DNA of 64,000 nucleotides from assembly GCF_039523075.1 (NCBI RefSeq), contig NZ_BAAAEP010000020.1, forward strand, positions 12,756-76,755, given 5' to 3'. The position numbers and the translations under genes are program-made. Below, piece by piece: positions 44,879-52,296 of the stretch; the stretch's first letter is position 1, and each line of letters starts with the position of its first letter. The DNA comes from Caenispirillum bisanense (GTDB taxonomy: Bacteria > Pseudomonadota > Alphaproteobacteria > Rhodospirillales > Rhodospirillaceae). The notes beneath the pieces were generated by a model. That model was not told the DNA's origin. It made no database searches and saw only the letters and a program-made list of their open reading frames with translations.

Positions 44879-46255
44879 TCAACCGGCGGTCGGCAAACCC
44901 TCGTCTTCCGGTGGCAGAGCGCAGAAGGCGGTCTCCAGATCGTGGCGCAGCCGCACCGCCAGGGCGGAAGGATCGAGCCGCACGGCATCGCGGCTCACCA
45001 CCTGCCCTGCCGCCACCGGCCGCGTCAGGGTGACCCCCTGGGCCAGCCCCATGGGCAGGGCGCGGGCGGCGACCGAGGTTTCCGCCGGCATCAGGCGGCC
45101 CCAGACGGTGGCGCCGCCCTCGCCGTCCAGCACCTCGCCGGCCGCCAGATCGCGCTTGGCCACCGCCACCACGTCGCCGCGGAAGGCGGTGGAATGGCCG
45201 GTCGGCTCGCCGCGCAGGGCGGCGGCAGCCACCGACACACCCAGTTCCAGCCCGATCAGGTGGTAGGGCCGCCACAGCGCCGCATAGCGGCCGCTGTCGT
45301 CAGTCCGCAGGCCGTACTCGGCGAAGCAGCGGGCGGCGTAGTCGGAGGGCGCGGCGAAGGTCACCCACACGCCCCAGCGCAGGTCGCCCGCCACCGGCGA
45401 TCCGTCGCGCTGCAGGCTGGACACCACTTCCACCATCCCGGCCCGCTCCAGCACGCCGCCGTCGGCGCGCGGCTTCAGCACCGCCGGCAGGTCGTCGCAG
45501 CCGACCGGCGGGAATCCGAGACCGTCGGCCGGCACGCCCAGGCCGGTGGCATTGGCGACCGCCGCCATCTCGATGGCGCTCTTGGTGCCGTCGAGGAAGC
45601 TGTTGAACATCTTGGCATTCATGCCGCCGGCGGCGGCCTGTTCGGGCGTCAGGCCGTAATGCTCCCACACCGTATCGGGGGTGGAGGCATGGTAGTCCGG
45701 CAGGTACTTGGTGCCCTTGCCGGCGCCCACCACCTCCAGGCCGCAGGTGCGGGCCCAGTCCACCAGCTCGCAGATCAGCGCCGGCTGGTCGCCGTAGGCC
45801 ATGGAATAGACCAGCCCGGCGGCCCCGAAGCGGCGGGCCAGCAGCGGCCCGGCCAGCACGTCGGCCTCCACGTTCACCATCACCACATGGCGCCCGTGCT
45901 CCAGGCAGCGGGCGGCGTGGCGCAGGCCGGCTTCCGGGTGGCCGGTGGCCTCGATCACCACCTCGATGCCGCCCGCCGCGATCAGCGCCTCGGCATCGTC
46001 GGTGATCCAGGTGGAGCCGTGGCGCAGGGCCTTGGCCGACGATCCGGCCTCCGCCTGCTCGGCGCTCCAGCCGGCGGCGCGCAGGGCGGCGTGGGCGCGC
46101 GGCGGCGACAGGTCGGCCACCGCCATCACGTGCAGGCCCGGCGTGCGGCGGGCCTGGGCGAGGAACATGGTGCCGAACTTGCCGGCGCCAATCAGGCCGA
46201 CCCGGATGGGGCGCCCCTCGGCGGCTCGGGCGGCGAGCTTGGTGGACAGATTCAT
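44879..46255 (-). CDS. Homoserine dehydrogenase-like NAD(P)-binding protein with C-terminal SAF domain
   Basis: 458 residues of the COG4091 type. A Rossmann domain starts at about residue 16 (RVGLIGAGKFGTMFLAQA), the dehydrogenase-like middle contains VIEATGHPEAGLRHAARCL and GAGKGTKYLPDYH, and the last ~80 residues form a SAF domain (KRDLAAGEVLDGEGGATVWG). Relatives act in unusual sugar-acid or amino acid pathways and some use flavin-like or NADP cofactors; the substrate here is unknown. GGAGGA lies 10 bases before ATG 46255. No pathway partner is adjacent. Confidence 0.78.
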   Translation of the reverse strand: MNLSTKLAARAAEGRPIRVGLIGAGKFGTMFLAQARRTPGLHVMAVADLSPPRAHAALRAAGWSAEQAEAGSSAKALRHGSTWITDDAEALIAAGGIEVVIEATGHPEAGLRHAARCLEHGRHVVMVNVEADVLAGPLLARRFGAAGLVYSMAYGDQPALICELVDWARTCGLEVVGAGKGTKYLPDYHASTPDTVWEHYGLTPEQAAAGGMNAKMFNSFLDGTKSAIEMAAVANATGLGVPADGLGFPPVGCDDLPAVLKPRADGGVLERAGMVEVVSSLQRDGSPVAGDLRWGVWVTFAAPSDYAARCFAEYGLRTDDSGRYAALWRPYHLIGLELGVSVAAAALRGEPTGHSTAFRGDVVAVAKRDLAAGEVLDGEGGATVWGRLMPAETSVAARALPMGLAQGVTLTRPVAAGQVVSRDAVRLDPSALAVRLRHDLETAFCALPPEDEGLPTAG

Positions 46256-46366
46256 GGGACGCAGATCCTCCGGCGACGGGTTTTCCCGTTTCTCCACGCG
46301 CAGTCTAGCCCATTGCCGCGCGATCCCCTACAACAGGGAGCGTCGTCAGCAGGAGTCCACCCGAGG

Positions 46367-46876
46367 ATGCCAGCCATGCCCCGCGCCGCCGCCGTTGCCC
46401 TTGCCGCCGCCCTTGCCGGCGGCCTGTCGGCCTGCGCGCCCGAGCCCTACATCGACATGCGGCGCGAAGCCGGCACGCTGACCACCTGGGGCTCGTCCAC
46501 CTTCGACCGGCCGGCGATCTGCTACAACACCATGAACGCGACGCGCGAGCAGGTACAGGCCATGGCCGATGCCGTCTGCGCCGAAACCGGCCGCGTCGCC
46601 GTCTACGAGAGCAGCGACCTGCTCCACTGCACGGTGCTGCAGCCGCACCGCTCGCTGTTCCGCTGCGCCGCCGCCGAGCGCACCACCGTCGATGCCGCCG
46701 GCGTGCGCCGCCTCACCCCCGGCGTCGCCGGCCCGCAGGTGCCCGACGCCCGCACGGCGGCGCAGGGACCGGCGGCGGAGGCGGAGGCGGAGGACGATCT
46801 GCCCATTCCCCAGGCGCCTGCCGCGCCGACAAGGCCGCAGTCCCCCGCCGGCGAAGGTCTGCTCGGCATCTTCTAG
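46367..46876 (+). CDS. Small lipoprotein, function unknown
   Basis: 169 residues with a lipoprotein signal (AAAVALAAALAGGLSACAPE; lipobox LSAC). The mature part has a cysteine pattern (AICYNTMNATREQVQAMADA, VCAETGRVAVY, LLHCTVLQPHRSLFRC) suggesting two disulfides in a compact periplasmic domain, then an acidic, proline-rich tail ending EGLLGIF. Two in-frame ATGs (46367 and 46376) have comparable GGAG/GAGG spacing. Convergent with aspC across a terminator. Confidence 0.75.
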   Translation: MPAMPRAAAVALAAALAGGLSACAPEPYIDMRREAGTLTTWGSSTFDRPAICYNTMNATREQVQAMADAVCAETGRVAVYESSDLLHCTVLQPHRSLFRCAAAERTTVDAAGVRRLTPGVAGPQVPDARTAAQGPAAEAEAEDDLPIPQAPAAPTRPQSPAGEGLLGIF

Positions 46877-46915
46877 GCTACTGCCCGCCGTGACCGCGGC
46901 GGCCCTCAGGCAGCA

Positions 46916-46945
46916 AAAGGCCGGGCGCGCACCGCACGCCCGGCC
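46916..46945 (-). terminator. Rho-independent terminator after aspC
   Basis: On the minus strand a 9-bp stem (46937-46945 with 46919-46927, nine-base loop) is followed by TTTTGC. It lies 45 bases past the aspC stop, between convergent genes. Confidence 0.75.
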
Positions 46946-46990
46946 GAAAGCGATGCTGCGGCGATCACCGGGATCACCGCAGCGGGATCA

Positions 46991-48193
46991 TCACGCCAGG
47001 CTGGCGCAGAAGCGCTGGATGCGCGTGCAGGCTTCCGTCAGCGCCTTTTCGCTGGTGGCGTAGGAGATGCGGAAGTACGGCGACAGGCCGAAGGCCACGC
47101 CCTGCACCACCGCCACGCCCTCGGCCTCCAGCAGCGCTTCGGCGAAGTCGCTGTCGGTTTCGATGACGCGGCCGTCGGGGGTCTTCTTGCCCAGCACGCC
47201 GGCGCAGCTCGGGTAGACGTAGAAGGCGCCTTCCGGGGTGCGGCAGGTCAGGCCCGGCGCCTCGTTCAGCATCTTCACCACCAGGTCGCGGCGGGCGGCG
47301 AAGGCGGTGCGCCACTCGCCCAGGAAGTCCTGCGGGCCGTTCAGCGCCTCGACGGCGGCCGCCTGCGAGACGGAGCTGGTGTGAGTGGACGACTGGCTCT
47401 GGATCTTGTTCATGGCCTTGATCAGCTCGGCCGGGCCGGCGGCATAGCCGACGCGCCAGCCGGTCATGCTGTAGGCCTTGGACACGCCGTTCAGCGTCAG
47501 CGTGCGGTCATACAGCTTCGGCTCCACCTGGGCGATGGTGGCGAACTGGAAGCCGTCGTAGACCAGATGCTCGTACATGTCGTCGGTCATGATCCAGACG
47601 TGCGGGTGCTTCAGCAGCACCTCGGCCAGCGCCTTCAGGTCGGCGGCGGAATAGGCCGCGCCCGTCGGGTTGGACGGCGAGTTCAGGACCAGCCACTTGG
47701 TCTTCGGCGTGATGGCCTTTTCCAGGTCGGCGGCGGTCAGCTTGAAGCCGGCTTCCTCGCCGCAGGCGACGAACACCGGGGTGCCGCCGGCCAGCAGCAC
47801 GATGTCGGGGTAGCTGACCCAGTACGGCGCCGGAATGATCACTTCGTCGCCGGCTTCCACGGTCGCCATGATGGCGTTGTAGATGGTCTGCTTGCCGCCG
47901 CAGCCGACGGTGATCTGGTCGGGCACATACTTCAGGCCGTTCTCGCGCTCCAGCTTGGCGCAGATGGCCTTGCGCAGGGCGAGCGTGCCGGCGACGGCCG
48001 TGTACTTGGTCTCGCCGCGGTCGATGGCGGCCTTGGCGGCGGCCTTCACGTTGTCCGGGGTGTCGAAGTCGGGCTCGCCGGCGCCCAGGCCGATGACGTC
48101 CCGCCCGGCCGCTTTCAGCTCGGCGGCCTTCTGGGTCACCGCGATGGTCGGCGACGGCTTGATGGCGGACAGACGCTTGGCGATGATCGACAT
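46991..48193 (-). CDS. aspC: Aspartate aminotransferase (class I, Ib type)
   Basis: 400-residue PLP enzyme moving amino groups between aspartate and 2-oxoglutarate. The N-terminal segment IAVTQKAAELKAAGRDVIGL and GAGEPDFDTPDNVKAAAKAA are typical of the Ib subgroup, which often also accepts aromatic or prephenate substrates. The Schiff-base Lys lies in NGVSKAYSMTGWRVGY, and the carboxylate-binding Arg in SPYFRISYATS. ATG 48193 (MSIIAKRLSAI) is preceded by AGAGGGACT. Single-gene unit with its own terminator. Confidence 0.93.
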   Translation of the reverse strand: MSIIAKRLSAIKPSPTIAVTQKAAELKAAGRDVIGLGAGEPDFDTPDNVKAAAKAAIDRGETKYTAVAGTLALRKAICAKLERENGLKYVPDQITVGCGGKQTIYNAIMATVEAGDEVIIPAPYWVSYPDIVLLAGGTPVFVACGEEAGFKLTAADLEKAITPKTKWLVLNSPSNPTGAAYSAADLKALAEVLLKHPHVWIMTDDMYEHLVYDGFQFATIAQVEPKLYDRTLTLNGVSKAYSMTGWRVGYAAGPAELIKAMNKIQSQSSTHTSSVSQAAAVEALNGPQDFLGEWRTAFAARRDLVVKMLNEAPGLTCRTPEGAFYVYPSCAGVLGKKTPDGRVIETDSDFAEALLEAEGVAVVQGVAFGLSPYFRISYATSEKALTEACTRIQRFCASLA

Positions 48194-48379
48194 GATAGTC
48201 CCTCTGACTGTCGAAGGGCCGTCGCAACGGCGGGCGGTGGAAAAACGCGGCGAAACACTACGTCCGCAGCCCGTCCCGTGCAAGGGGCGCGAGCGCATGG
48301 CGGTGCGGCCTCTGCCATACTCTCGCCACGGTTCCGCGGCATCAGGGGGGCCGTTCCCCGATCCCCCAACCAGCCGTTG

Positions 48380-48874
48380 ATGACCCGCCCGATGACCCGC
48401 TGCCGGATCCCCGTCCGACCGCTCGCCCTGGCCGCCCTGGCGGCCATTCTGGCGCCCCTTGCCGCCCCGCGCGCGGAACAGTCCGCCGCCCTCACCGACG
48501 GCGTGCAGTTGAAGGTGCGGGCCGAGCATGTGGAGAGCGACCGCGGCATGGTGCGGGTGGCGATCTATGAAGACCCGGCCGCCTTCGCCGGCCGCGACCG
48601 CACCAGCCAGCCGGTGCTGGAGCAGGAACTGCCCGCCGCCCCCGGCCGCGTCACCGCCGTGTTCGACGGGCTGGAACCGGGCCGCCGCTATGCCGTGCGG
48701 GTGCTGCACGACGAGAACGAGAACGGCCGCCTCGACCGCGTGTTCGGCCTGTTCGCCATCGAGGGCGAAGGCGTCTCCAACGCCGACGATCCGCGCAAGG
48801 CCCGATTCGATGACGCCGCCTTCGAGGTGCCGCCCGCCGGCGCCCTGACCATCAGCGTGCCGCTGCGGTATTGA
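48380..48874 (+). CDS. Exported DUF2141 family protein
   Basis: 164 residues. A signal peptide (PLALAALAAILAPLAAPRAE) precedes a beta-sandwich domain of the DUF2141 type: VRVAIYEDPAAFAGRD, VFDGLEPGRRYAVRVLHDEN and the end AFEVPPAGALTISVPLRY, with the family features GEGVSNADDPRKARFDDA. Function of the family is unknown. The ribosome-binding site is weak; ATG 48392 is an alternative start. Its stop codon is contained in the first copy of the tandem repeat that precedes uvrB. Confidence 0.8.
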   Translation: MTRPMTRCRIPVRPLALAALAAILAPLAAPRAEQSAALTDGVQLKVRAEHVESDRGMVRVAIYEDPAAFAGRDRTSQPVLEQELPAAPGRVTAVFDGLEPGRRYAVRVLHDENENGRLDRVFGLFAIEGEGVSNADDPRKARFDDAAFEVPPAGALTISVPLRY

Positions 48875-48972
48875 TCCCGCCGCGGTCCGCGGCTTGTTGA
48901 TCCGGCCGCATTCGGCTGCCTGTTGATCCCGCAGCGCACCGCTTCCTATTGATCACGGCGGCGGTTCGGCCC
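48869..48972. repeat. Four 26-bp tandem units before uvrB
   Basis: TATTGATCCC or TGTTGATCC recurs at 48869, 48895, 48921 and 48947, always exactly 26 bp apart; the fourth reads TATTGATCAC. Between the anchors each unit carries a GC-rich, partly palindromic stretch (for example CCGCGGTCCGCGG). The first unit includes the DUF2141 stop. The array ends 16 bp before the LexA box of uvrB. Confidence 0.8.
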
Positions 48973-48987
48973 ACCTTTGCGGTTCGT

Positions 48988-49002
48988 GAACATTCATCGA
49001 AC
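48988..49002. promoter_or_regulatory. Alphaproteobacterial LexA (SOS) box of uvrB
   Basis: GAAC-ATTCATC-GAAC is a perfect GAAC-N7-GAAC element, the reverse complement of the known alphaproteobacterial LexA box GTTC-N7-GTTC. It lies 20 bp before the uvrB start. SOS control of uvrB is well established in other bacteria, so this assignment is strong. Confidence 0.85.
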
Positions 49003-49021
49003 CGAGAGGTGCGCGTTCGCC

Positions 49022-51133
49022 ATGACCGTCGTCCTGCCCATGTACCAGCGCCCGGCCGCCGGGCCGCGCGCCGAGTTCCGCCTTGCGTCGGATTACACCC
49101 CGGCCGGCGACCAGCCGACCGCCATCGCCGAACTGACGGAGGGCATCGGCCAGCAGGAGCGCAACCAGGTGCTGCTGGGGGTCACCGGCTCGGGCAAGAC
49201 CTTCACCATGGCCTCGGTCATCGCGGCGACCGGGCGGCCGGCGCTGGTGCTGGCCCCCAACAAGACCCTGGCGGCCCAGCTGTATGGCGAGATGAAGGCG
49301 TTCTTCCCCGACAACGCCGTCGAATACTTCGTATCGTATTACGACTACTACCAGCCCGAGGCCTATGTGCCGCGGACGGACACCTACATCGAGAAGGACG
49401 CCAGCATCAACGAGCAGATCGACCGCATGCGCCACGCCGCCACCCGCGCGGTGCTGGAGCGGCGGGACGTGATCATCGTTGCCTCGGTGTCGTGCATCTA
49501 CGGCCTCGGCTCGGTCGAGAGCTATTCGCGCATGACCATCAGGCTGGCCGTCGACCAGACGCTCGACCGGCGCGATTTCATCAAGCAGCTGGTGGAACTG
49601 CAGTACAAGCGCAATGATGCCGCGTTCTCGCGCGGCACCTTCCGGGTGCGCGGCGATGTCATCGAAGTCTTCCCCGCCCACTATGAAGACCGCGCCTGGC
49701 GCATCTCCCTGTTCGGCGACGTGATCGAGGCGCTGACCGAGTTCGACCCGCTGACCGGCGAGAAGTGCGGCAGCATGACCCAGACCACCATCTACCCCAA
49801 CAGCCACCACGTCACCCCGCGCCCCGCCCTGTCGCAGGCCATCAAGGGCATCAAGGCGGAACTGACGGCGCGACTCGAGGAACTGACGGCGGCCGGCAAG
49901 CTGCTGGAAGCCCAGCGGCTGGAGCAGCGCACCCGCTTCGACCTGGAGATGATGGAAAGCACCGGCCACTGCAAGGGCATCGAGAACTACAGCCGCTTCC
50001 TCACCGGCCGCACCCCGGGCGAGCCGCCGCCGACCCTGTTCGAGTACCTGCCGGAAGACGCCCTGTGCTTCGTCGACGAAAGCCACGTCACGGTGCCGCA
50101 GATCGGCGGCATGTTCCGCGGCGACTACGCCCGCAAGCACACCCTGGCCGAATTCGGCTTCCGCCTGCCGTCGTGCAAGGACAACCGGCCGCTGAAGTTC
50201 GAGGAATGGGACACCATGCGGCCGCAGACGGTGTTCGTCTCCGCCACCCCCGGCCCGTGGGAACTGGAACAGACCGGCGGCGTGTTCACCGAACAGGTCA
50301 TCCGCCCGACCGGCCTGATCGACCCCATCTGCCACATCCGCCCGGTGGAGAAGCAGGTGGACGACCTGCTGTATGAAGCCCGCCAGTGCGCCGCCAAGGG
50401 CCAGCGGGTGCTGGTCACCACCCTGACCAAGCGCATGGCCGAAGACCTGACCGAGTATCTGGCGGAACAGGGGGTGCGGGTGCGCTACATGCACTCCGAC
50501 GTCGACACGCTGGAGCGCATCGAGATCATCCGCGACCTGCGACTCGGCGCCTTCGACGTGCTCATCGGCATCAACCTGCTGCGCGAGGGCCTCGACATCC
50601 CGGAATGCGCCCTGGTCGCCATCCTGGATGCCGACAAGGAAGGCTTCCTGCGCTCCAAGACCTCGCTCATCCAGACCATCGGCCGCGCCGCCCGCAACGT
50701 CGAAGGCCGCGTCATCCTCTACGCCGACAAGATGACCGACAGCCTGGAGTGGGCCATCAACGAAACCAACCGCCGGCGCGAGAAGCAGCAGGCCTACAAC
50801 GCCGCCCACGGCATCACGCCCGAGTCGGTGAAGGCGCGCATCTCCGACGTGCTGTCGGACGTGTCGGAGCACGATTACGTCACCGTCTCCACCGGCGATC
50901 CGGACATGCCGCATCTGGTCGGCCACAACCTGCGGGCCACCATCGACGACATGCGCAAGCGCATGATCGCCGCCGCCGCCGACCTGGAGTTCGAGGAAGC
51001 GGCCCGCCTGCGCGACGAGATCAAGCGTCTGGAGGCGAGCGAGCTGGAACTGCCCACCGCCCCCAATCCGCCGTCCACCCGTCGCGGCATGCCGCAGAAG
51101 ATGCAGAAGCCGCCCAAGAAGCGGCGGCGCTAG
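49022..51133 (+). CDS. uvrB: Excinuclease ABC subunit B
   Basis: 703-residue damage-verifying helicase-like subunit of nucleotide excision repair. Walker A is LLGVTGSGKTFTMASV, the DNA-threading beta-hairpin includes YDYYQPEAYVPRTDTYIEKD, helicase motifs are seen in CFVDESHVTVPQIGGM and QTIGRAARNVEGRVILYADK, and a C-terminal UVR domain binds UvrA/UvrC (EFEEAARLRDEIKRLEASE). ATG 49022 is chosen; a TTG frame extends to 48977 but would run through the LexA box. Confidence 0.96.
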   Translation: MTVVLPMYQRPAAGPRAEFRLASDYTPAGDQPTAIAELTEGIGQQERNQVLLGVTGSGKTFTMASVIAATGRPALVLAPNKTLAAQLYGEMKAFFPDNAVEYFVSYYDYYQPEAYVPRTDTYIEKDASINEQIDRMRHAATRAVLERRDVIIVASVSCIYGLGSVESYSRMTIRLAVDQTLDRRDFIKQLVELQYKRNDAAFSRGTFRVRGDVIEVFPAHYEDRAWRISLFGDVIEALTEFDPLTGEKCGSMTQTTIYPNSHHVTPRPALSQAIKGIKAELTARLEELTAAGKLLEAQRLEQRTRFDLEMMESTGHCKGIENYSRFLTGRTPGEPPPTLFEYLPEDALCFVDESHVTVPQIGGMFRGDYARKHTLAEFGFRLPSCKDNRPLKFEEWDTMRPQTVFVSATPGPWELEQTGGVFTEQVIRPTGLIDPICHIRPVEKQVDDLLYEARQCAAKGQRVLVTTLTKRMAEDLTEYLAEQGVRVRYMHSDVDTLERIEIIRDLRLGAFDVLIGINLLREGLDIPECALVAILDADKEGFLRSKTSLIQTIGRAARNVEGRVILYADKMTDSLEWAINETNRRREKQQAYNAAHGITPESVKARISDVLSDVSEHDYVTVSTGDPDMPHLVGHNLRATIDDMRKRMIAAAADLEFEEAARLRDEIKRLEASELELPTAPNPPSTRRGMPQKMQKPPKKRRR

Positions 51134-51145
51134 GGCAGACAGATA

Positions 51146-51180
51146 CCAAGCTGCCATGAGGGCACCTCATGGCAGCTTGG
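51146..51180. repeat. Perfect 16-bp stem hairpin after uvrB
   Basis: CCAAGCTGCCATGAGG (51146-51161) pairs fully with 51165-51180 around a three-base GCA loop. It begins 13 bases after the uvrB stop. No T-run follows; instead the first copy of the 71-73 bp repeat starts at once. It could act as an RNA stabiliser, a factor-dependent terminator or a mobile palindrome. Confidence 0.8.
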
Positions 51181-51253
51181 CAAGCGCGACCGCGCGCCGC
51201 CGCGTAAGCGGCGTGAGCCAAGGCCGCGAGGAGCGGCCGCCCGGCGCTTGAGG
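51181..51253. repeat. First copy of 71-73 bp structured repeat
   Basis: This 73-bp element recurs at 51294-51364 with four substitutions and a two-base deletion. Three of the changes fall in or beside the loop of the small hairpin CCGC-GTAA-GCGG (second copy CCGC-TCAT-GCGG), leaving its stem intact. A second hairpin pairs GGCCGC with GCGGCC. Stem conservation with loop drift suggests a structured element rather than a chance duplication. Confidence 0.8.
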
Positions 51254-51255
51254 GC

Positions 51256-51285
51256 GCTGCCTTGATCGCTTCAGATCAAGGCAGC
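51256..51285. repeat. 12-bp stem hairpin between repeat copies
   Basis: GCTGCCTTGATC (51256-51267) pairs perfectly with GATCAAGGCAGC (51274-51285) around a six-base loop. Like the hairpin at 51146-51180 it contains GCTGCC and is followed by a copy of the structured repeat, so the pattern is hairpin-repeat-hairpin-repeat. Confidence 0.8.
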
Positions 51286-51293
51286 CTGAGTAA

Positions 51294-51364
51294 CAAGCGA
51301 CCGCGCGCCGCCGCTCATGCGGCGTGAGCCAAGGCCGCGAGGAGCGGCCGCCCGGCGCGTGAGG
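51294..51364. repeat. Second copy of 71-73 bp structured repeat
   Basis: See the copy at 51181-51253. This one ends 3 bases before the stop codon of the convergent aldolase gene. The whole 234-bp space between uvrB and that gene is made of this mosaic. Confidence 0.8.
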
Positions 51365-51367
51365 TCC

Positions 51368-52039
51368 CTACTCCGCCATCGACTCGGCGTCGGCGCTGCG
51401 CGGCTGGCCGTAGGTGCGGAACTTGTCCAGCACCCGCTCCATCTCGGCGGCGTCCAGCAGCGGCGGCTCGCGCGTGATCTGCAGGATGCGCCAGTACTGT
51501 TCCGCCAGTTCCTCCAGCTCCACCGCCAGCTTCAGGGCGCGGGCCGGGGTGTCGCCGACCACGATCATGCCGTGGTGGGCGAGCAGGCAGGCCTTGCGCC
51601 CCTCCAGCGCCGCCAGGGCGTGGTCGGACAGGGCCTGGGTGCCGAAGGTGGCGTAAGGGGCGCAGCGCACGTCGGCGCCGCCGGCCGCCGCCACCATGTA
51701 GTGGAAGGCCGGGATGCCGAGGCGGAGGCAGGCGAGCGTGGTGCAGAACGGCGCATGGGTGTGGACGACGCAAGCCACCTCCGGCCGCGCCGCCAGGATG
51801 TCGCGGTGGAAGCGCCATTCGCTGGACGGCAGGCGGGGGCCGGAGAAGCGGCCGTCCATCTCCATCGCCACCATGTCCTGCGGCTTCAGCAGGTGCGGCT
51901 CGACGCCCGACGGGGTGACGAGGAAGCGGTCGGCATCGATGCGCAGCGACGCATTGCCGGCGGTGCCGCGGTTGAGCCCCTTGCGGGCGAGGCCGGTGGC
52001 AAGGTCGACGAGCTGGTTGCGCAGGGCGAGAAGGGTCAC
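51368..52039 (-). CDS. Class II aldolase, probably DHAP-shunt 5-(methylthio)ribulose-1-phosphate aldolase
   Basis: 223-residue zinc aldolase of the FucA/AraD family. The catalytic Glu lies in PSSEWRFHRDIL, and the zinc histidines in VHTHAPFCTTLA and LLAHHGMIVVGD. With mtnP and mtnA in the same operon it should cleave 5-methylthioribulose-1-phosphate (and the deoxy analogue) into DHAP and an aldehyde, the role of Ald2 in the DHAP shunt described for Rhodospirillum rubrum. The start is GTG at 52039 with ACGGA upstream. Other substrates (fuculose-1-phosphate) are less likely given the neighbours. Confidence 0.82.
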   Translation of the reverse strand: MTLLALRNQLVDLATGLARKGLNRGTAGNASLRIDADRFLVTPSGVEPHLLKPQDMVAMEMDGRFSGPRLPSSEWRFHRDILAARPEVACVVHTHAPFCTTLACLRLGIPAFHYMVAAAGGADVRCAPYATFGTQALSDHALAALEGRKACLLAHHGMIVVGDTPARALKLAVELEELAEQYWRILQITREPPLLDAAEMERVLDKFRTYGQPRSADAESMAE

Positions 52040-52068
52040 GGGCTGTTCCGTCGCAGGCGGGGAAGGGA

Positions 52069-52281
52069 TCAGGAGTCGGAGGCGGCCTGCCGGCGCTTCC
52101 AGTCCGACGTCAGCATGCCGGCGTAGCCCCAGTCGTCCTCCTCGATCTCCTGGATGACGATGTGGGTGTGCTCCGGCTGCTTGCCGAGGTGCTCCACCAG
52201 GGCGGCGGTGATGGACTCCACCAGCGCCTTCTTCTGATCGCGGGTGGCGCCCTTGGTGATCTGCACGTTGACGTAGGGCAT
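52069..52281 (-). CDS. 4-oxalocrotonate tautomerase-family protein
   Basis: 70 residues. After Met removal the N-terminus is Pro (MPYVNVQITKGATRDQKKAL), the catalytic base of the tautomerase superfamily. The family segment HTHIVIQEIEEDDWGYAG follows. The last ten residues (KRRQAASDS) extend the usual ~62-residue core. It is encoded 15 bp after mtnA and 29 bp before the aldolase, thus within the methylthioadenosine salvage operon. Such tautomerases are not an established part of the DHAP shunt; a role in isomerising an aldehyde or enol product is a guess. Confidence 0.85.
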   Translation of the reverse strand: MPYVNVQITKGATRDQKKALVESITAALVEHLGKQPEHTHIVIQEIEEDDWGYAGMLTSDWKRRQAASDS

Positions 52282-52296
52282 GGCGGCCGCGTCCCC

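Noticed and set aside
48869..48972. CRISPR array
   Set aside because: Units are contiguous 26-bp tandem repeats with similar filler, not repeats separated by unique spacers, and no cas gene is near.
51134..51367. Insertion sequence remnant
   Set aside because: No transposase fragment, no target-site duplication and no inverted terminal repeats flanking a coding region; the structure is repeats and hairpins only.
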